From JAJZIH01 sp021785265 (lineage in GTDB: Bacteria > Pseudomonadota > Gammaproteobacteria > JAKAQQ01): 28,137 nt of DNA. Below the pieces are notes generated by a model, which saw only the letters and a list, made by a program, of their open reading frames with translations, was not told the origin of the DNA and searched no databases. The position numbers were made by a program, and so were the translations under genes. Below, piece after piece: positions 25,336 to 28,137 of the stretch. Within the stretch, counting starts at the first letter, position 1. Every line of letters begins with the position of its first letter. Location: contig DAHWSH010000035.1 in NCBI GenBank assembly GCA_027338645.1, positions 1 through 28,137 of the forward strand, written 5' to 3'.

Positions 25336-25482
25336 GGGAGATGGGATTCGGACGAGACTGGACTCGGGATTTTTGTCCGGCATCAATCACTGTCGCAGCC
25401 ATTGGCTCGCCAGATATCGTTCGTGGAGATGCGCGCCTGCGCCAGAGGCTCAGCCCCGAATCATGAGGATGGGGCCACTTGA

Positions 25483-26387
25483 TCATGGCGTTCTCCAGTA
25501 CTTCGGGATCCTGCGGGTCTGGTATACGGTCAGTCCGGACAGGAGGTTCTGGTCCAAGATACGCCATGCGCTGATGATCTCTAGCTGCTCCAACTCACGC
25601 GCGGCGCGGCTGAGGGCGTCTCGGAAGTCACGCATCCGTCCACTGTGCTCCATCTTATTCTTGAGCCAGTCGAGAGCATACCGCTGCACCTGGTCGGCGG
25701 ATGTGGCGACAAGGCGCTGTAGTGCCTTAGCCATGTTCTGGTGCTGGCCGAACTGGCAGCGCTTATTCCAGTCGATCAGGGCAAATTCCCGGTTACCGTA
25801 CATGCCGCGCCACCGAGGATCTATACGCAGCGTATAGGCTTCGGCCTCGTCGTCATAGTCGAAGCTATCGATCATATGTAGGGCACGGGTTTTACCGATT
25901 GCCAGCTTGAGCTTACCGTCCTTATTCGTGACCTCGATCACCCGCATGGCAAAAGCCAAAGATTGCATACAGTGGTGCAGCCCCTTGTATTCGTAATTGC
26001 CCGTCTGCTGCCAATGGCCTTGAGAAACGCAGCACGATTGATGACGACCGGCTCTCCCAATGGCTGTTTACTGACCTCGTGCATGGCCTGCATCCATACG
26101 TCGGCCTGTGCCACGTCTAGTTGTTCGCCCCAGAACTTGATGACGGCATCGCCACGGCTCACCAGTACGGTGTCTTTGTGCATCTTCTTCCGCCTCGGTG
26201 CGACGGGGGCGAACAGGCTAGATCGGGCGATGTAATTGGGCATCGTCCGCATGAATTCCTCCATACCTGGCAGGAATATTTGCTGCGGTGTCTCTGCCGC
26301 ATCATGCTCAGCCTGGGTCTCAGCTTCGGCGGCTTTTTGCATAATCCATGCGTATGGATCGCGTTTGATGTCTTGGTTCTCAGCCAT
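25483..26387 (-). pseudogene. trfA: TrfA-family plasmid replication initiator, frameshifted
   Basis: Two overlapping minus-strand frames together make one TrfA-like protein of about 300 residues. The first (26387 down to about 26005) has IFLPGMEEFMRTMPNYIARS, SSLFAPV, HKDTVLVSRGDAVIKFWGEQ and LDVAQADVWMQAMHEV, which I recognise as the TrfA N-terminal signature. The second, in another frame and open above its first ATG at 25968, continues with QTGNYEYKGLHH, MRVIEV and IDPRWRGMYGNREFALIDW. The frames meet at 26001-26012, where one missing base (AGGCAG read as AGCAG) would restore continuity. TrfA binds iterons at oriV and opens the plasmid origin. Start ATG 26387 follows the coiled-coil frame by 9 bases. 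G+C is near 50 percent here (30 of 60 at 25861-25920). It is a pseudogene, an assembly error or, less likely, a programmed shift. Confidence 0.8.
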
Positions 26388-26396
26388 GTCGCACCG

Positions 26397-26600
26397 TCAC
26401 CACGGCCACCACCAGCGTCGGCTCACCCCTGGGCCAGCAATACGCTTTTGCTCCAAAGCACCCACCTTCCCACGCAACCACTGGATTTCCTCCAGAGACC
26501 TAGTCAGCTCATTTTCACGAACTCTAAGTAACTCACGCAGATGCTGCTCCTTCTCGGCCTCGAACAGCTTGTGTTCTTCCAGTTCATCTACATGAGGCAT
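26397..26600 (-). CDS. Coiled-coil protein, probably the C-terminal half of the helix-turn-helix replication accessory gene
   Basis: 67 residues from ATG 26600. Almost the whole length is a charged helix (DELEEHKLFEAEKEQHLREL, then LLRVRENELTRSLEEIQWLR) ending in the basic/aromatic tail RRWWWPW. It overlaps the helix-turn-helix frame (26588-26798) by 13 bases and ends 9 bases before trfA. Small plasmid proteins that I recall with an N-terminal SISEAARLAGVSRSTLYR-type helix-turn-helix carry just such a coiled coil and tryptophan-rich tail, so this is probably the second half of one broken gene. If independent, it would be a tiny accessory protein. Confidence in coding is good; in independence, low. 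Confidence 0.6.
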   Translation of the reverse strand: MPHVDELEEHKLFEAEKEQHLRELLRVRENELTRSLEEIQWLRGKVGALEQKRIAGPGVSRRWWWPW

Positions 26601-26798
26601 TCTGTATTTTCTGCCTCAGATTTTGGAACACCTGGAAGGTCTCTGAAGACCCTGACAAGCTCGGTCACATCAATCACGGGATGACCACGGTCATTCTGGG
26701 AAACGCTAATCTTGCCGTTTTTTATGTATACTCGATATAGCGTTGACCTAGAGAGTCCAGCCAACCTCGCTGGCCTCTGAAATGCTGACCGTTGGCAT
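26588..26798 (-). pseudogene. Helix-turn-helix DNA-binding protein of a plasmid replication module, frameshifted
   Basis: An ATG at 26796-26798 begins MPTVSISEAS but this frame stops after 16 codons. One base over, the strand reads ARLAGLSRSTLYRVYIKNGK, then ISVSQNDRGHPVIDVTELVR up to the stop at 26588-26590. Removing one base near 26771 (GCC-A-GCG) yields MPTVSISEA-RLAGLSRSTL, a typical small MerR/excisionase-like helix-turn-helix. The second half stops just as the coiled-coil frame begins. Such a gene directly upstream of trfA plausibly regulates the replicon. An insertion sequence abuts the ATG, so its original promoter and ribosome-binding site are gone. Confidence 0.65.
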
Positions 26799-26799
26799 A

Positions 26800-26825
26800 T
26801 GTAAAGCCCCCGAAATACTGGACAC
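26800..26825 (+). repeat. Left terminal inverted repeat of the IS3-family element
   Basis: GCCCC, CGAA and TGGACAC align with the right end after allowing a two-base gap. The outer TG is also shared. The element begins one base beyond the start codon of the helix-turn-helix pseudogene, whose ATG occupies 26796-26798 on the minus strand. Confidence 0.7.
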
Positions 26826-26840
26826 TGTTTTGCACAAAAT

Positions 26841-27743
26841 TCATGCTGCTTCCCCCAGGGGCGTGTGGGCGGCACGCACCTGAGAAGGCGTGGCGTAGCC
26901 GTGACGCTGCAGCAGCCAGTGGCGGTTGAACCGCTCCTTGAAGTTCTGCAACGCCTGCCGCAGCTCCTCGACCGTGTCGAACGCCTGCACCCACAAGAGC
27001 TGCTCCTTGAGGGTCCGGATGAACCGTTCGGCCACCCCGTTACCCTCGGGCGCACGGATGAAGCTGGGGCTGGACTTGATGCCCAAAAACCGAAGCTCCC
27101 GCTGGAAGGCATGACTCATGTACTGAGGCCCGTGGTCGTGCCGCAGGACGAGACCGTCAGCCACCCCTTCCGCCAGCGGACCCCCGTGCTCGCGGATCCC
27201 CTGGTGGATCGGCTCCAGGGCCTCGAAGCGTGTCCCGGGCCGAGCGGCATGGAGGCCGACCACGTCGCCCACGAAGTGATCCACGGCCACGAACACCGTG
27301 GCCAGGCCTTCCTTGCGGGTGTAAACCTGGGTGGCGTCGGTGCCCCACATCCGGTTCGGGTCCTGCGGGATGAGGGAGCCGTCGTGGACCTGGGGGCCCC
27401 GGACGTTACCCGTCCTGTGTGGGGCCTGTAGACCATACGTGCGCATCAGGCGCCGCACCCGTTCCTTCGACACCGCCACGCCCCGGTGCCGGAGTCGCGC
27501 CCAGACCTTGCGGTAGCCCTCGCCCCAGAATCCCAGCGCTTCGGCCGAAGACAGCACCTCGCGGATCCGCGCCCCCAGGGCCTCGTCCGGCAGCATCGGC
27601 TTGCGACCCCGCCGGCCAGCCGGCATCGACCGCTGACTCATCGCCTGCCGGGCGTAGTGGGTGGAACGGCTCACGTCCCACCGCCGACAGACCCGGGCCT
27701 TGCTGTAGATACGCCGTGCGGAGATCGAGCAGGCCCGGCTCAC
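26841..27743 (-). CDS. IS3-family transposase OrfB (DDE integrase core)
   Basis: 300 residues. An HTH_21-like region (GFWGEGYRKVWARLRHRGV, then RVRRLMRTYGL) precedes the rve integrase core. The DDE triad is visible: D in MWGTDATQVY, D in LRHDHGPQYMS and E in GNGVAERFIRTLKEQ, with the IS3-typical spacing before the glutamate. It starts GTG at 27743, overlapping the OrfA stop as GTGA, and ends 41 bases inside the left IS end. It catalyses strand cleavage and transfer. It is full length. Confidence 0.93.
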   Translation of the reverse strand: MSRACSISARRIYSKARVCRRWDVSRSTHYARQAMSQRSMPAGRRGRKPMLPDEALGARIREVLSSAEALGFWGEGYRKVWARLRHRGVAVSKERVRRLMRTYGLQAPHRTGNVRGPQVHDGSLIPQDPNRMWGTDATQVYTRKEGLATVFVAVDHFVGDVVGLHAARPGTRFEALEPIHQGIREHGGPLAEGVADGLVLRHDHGPQYMSHAFQRELRFLGIKSSPSFIRAPEGNGVAERFIRTLKEQLLWVQAFDTVEELRQALQNFKERFNRHWLLQRHGYATPSQVRAAHTPLGEAA

Positions 27744-28072
27744 GGATTCGATCTCCGCTTCGGAAAAGGGGCTTCGCCCTCGAACCGGGCGATGCGCATC
27801 TCCAAGAGTTCCTTGTCCATCAGGAGATCGCCGACCAGACGTTTGGCCCGCCGGAGCTCACGCTCCAGGGCCATCCCCTTCGGATCGTCCGTGCGGCGCT
27901 TCAACCCCTCTCGGCCTGCCTCCAGGAACTCGTCACGCCAGCTCGACAAGACCCCGGCCGGCAGGCCCGTCTCCCGGCTCAGTGCATCCAGACCCTCACC
28001 GCGCAGAAGCCGCAGCACCACCTCCTGCTTGCGCTTTACCGACCAACGTTTCCTCGAAGATTTCCCGCTCAT
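27740..28072 (-). CDS. IS3-family transposase OrfA (helix-turn-helix)
   Basis: 110 residues from ATG 28072, which has GGGAGG 6 bases upstream; a GTG two codons earlier (28078) is less likely. The N-terminal part (KRKQEVVLRLLRGEGLDALS, then RETGLPAGVLSSWRDEFLEA) is the HTH_Tnp_1-type DNA-binding domain. A leucine-rich helix near LERELRRAKRLVGDLLMDKE mediates multimerisation in IS3 OrfA proteins. It binds the IS ends and partners OrfB. The stop overlaps the OrfB GTG (GTGA at 27740-27743). Confidence 0.9.
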   Translation of the reverse strand: MSGKSSRKRWSVKRKQEVVLRLLRGEGLDALSRETGLPAGVLSSWRDEFLEAGREGLKRRTDDPKGMALERELRRAKRLVGDLLMDKELLEMRIARFEGEAPFPKRRSNP

Positions 28073-28109
28073 GGACACCTCCCGTCGCTCTTAGTCGACG
28101 ACCAAATGC

Positions 28110-28137
28110 GTGTCCAATTTATTCGAGGGGCAGATCA
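28110..28137 (-). repeat. Right terminal inverted repeat of the IS3-family element
   Basis: The complement of the last 28 bases begins TGATCTGCCCC and runs to TTGGACAC, mirroring the left end. The four bases after TG do not match the left repeat, so the true boundary could be a few bases away from the window edge. Confidence 0.65.

Larger units (their letters stand above)
26800..28137 (-). mobile_element. IS3-family insertion sequence (right end at or beyond the window edge)
   Basis: The element holds two transposase genes on the minus strand, flanked by imperfect inverted ends. The left end reads TGTAAAGCCCCCGAAATACT then GGACAC (26800-26825). The right end, read inward on the minus strand, is TGATCTGCCCCTCGAATAAA then TTGGACAC (28137-28110). 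The shared GCCCC..CGAA..TGGACAC core and the TG...CA termini fit IS3 elements, and the length of about 1.34 kb is usual. Both genes look intact, so it may be active. The right terminus falls on the last base of the window, so neither its exact end nor a target-site duplication can be confirmed. Confidence 0.85.

Noticed and set aside
25336..25482. Search for TrfA-type iterons beside trfA
   Set aside because: No repeated 15-20 base units are seen here or in 26388-26800, so no origin is annotated.
25019..25567. 182-aa minus-strand frame spanning the end of trfA and the Nudix gene
   Set aside because: Considered as an alternative C-terminus of TrfA through another frameshift. It runs antisense into the Nudix gene and I cannot match it to TrfA, so the stop at 25483 is kept.
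1..28137. CRISPR arrays, tRNA, rRNA or known riboswitches
   Set aside because: No regularly spaced repeats, no cloverleaf-like conserved T-arm and no rRNA motifs were noticed on either strand. Small ncRNAs cannot be excluded by eye.

Overview
This window is a chromosomal segment from a GC-rich Gram-negative bacterium. It carries one of the most conserved bacterial gene blocks, the dcw (division and cell wall) cluster, followed by lpxC, dciA, an M23 peptidase gene, secA and a Nudix/thiamine-phosphate-synthase-like gene. The order lpxC - (opposite-strand) dciA - M23 peptidase - secA - mutT-like is the one I know from Pseudomonas and relatives. MurE carries the DNPR signature for meso-diaminopimelate, and LpxC shows that lipid A is made. 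I infer a gammaproteobacterium or a close neighbour such as the Acidithiobacillia; the sequence alone does not give me a species.

Layout. 1-659 (minus): the 5' part of a secreted SIMPL-domain protein, running off the left edge. 660-938: a divergent control region with an inverted repeat, an AT-rich patch and a three-unit GTGG/TGGG direct repeat at 10-base spacing that looks like the MraZ operator. 939-16165 (plus): mraZ, rsmH, ftsL, ftsI, murE, murF, mraY, murD, ftsW, murG, murC, ddl, ftsQ, ftsA, almost all overlapping or separated by 15 bases or fewer, hence probably one translationally coupled transcription unit. ftsZ (16235) and lpxC (17537) follow after 69 and 132 base gaps. murB is absent from the cluster. 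dciA faces lpxC, and its 5' end lies against the start of the M23 gene.

19779-21617 interrupts the usual M23-secA neighbourhood. It holds a decayed serine-recombinase tail, a two-gene operon (an unrecognised 98-aa protein plus an AbiEii/AbiGii-type nucleotidyltransferase, a toxin-antitoxin-like arrangement), a 15-base direct repeat and the secA promoter. secA and the Nudix fusion gene are intact.

25483-28137 (minus) is foreign: a plasmid replication module (helix-turn-helix and coiled-coil segments, then a TrfA-family initiator) broken by apparent single-base frameshifts, and an intact IS3-family insertion sequence ending one base from the start codon of the helix-turn-helix gene. The IS appears to end at, or very near, the right edge of the window.

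How it works together: RsmH and MraZ sit at the head of the cluster. MurC/D/E/F, Ddl, MraY and MurG build lipid II. FtsW and FtsI polymerise and cross-link septal peptidoglycan, with FtsQ and FtsL as divisome scaffold and FtsA/FtsZ as the ring. LpxC commits carbon to lipid A, the M23 protein remodels peptidoglycan or regulates that, DciA loads the replicative helicase, and SecA drives protein export. The most unusual parts are the accessory two-gene nucleotidyltransferase operon and the decaying TrfA replicon beside core genes. I found no wholly new system that I can defend.
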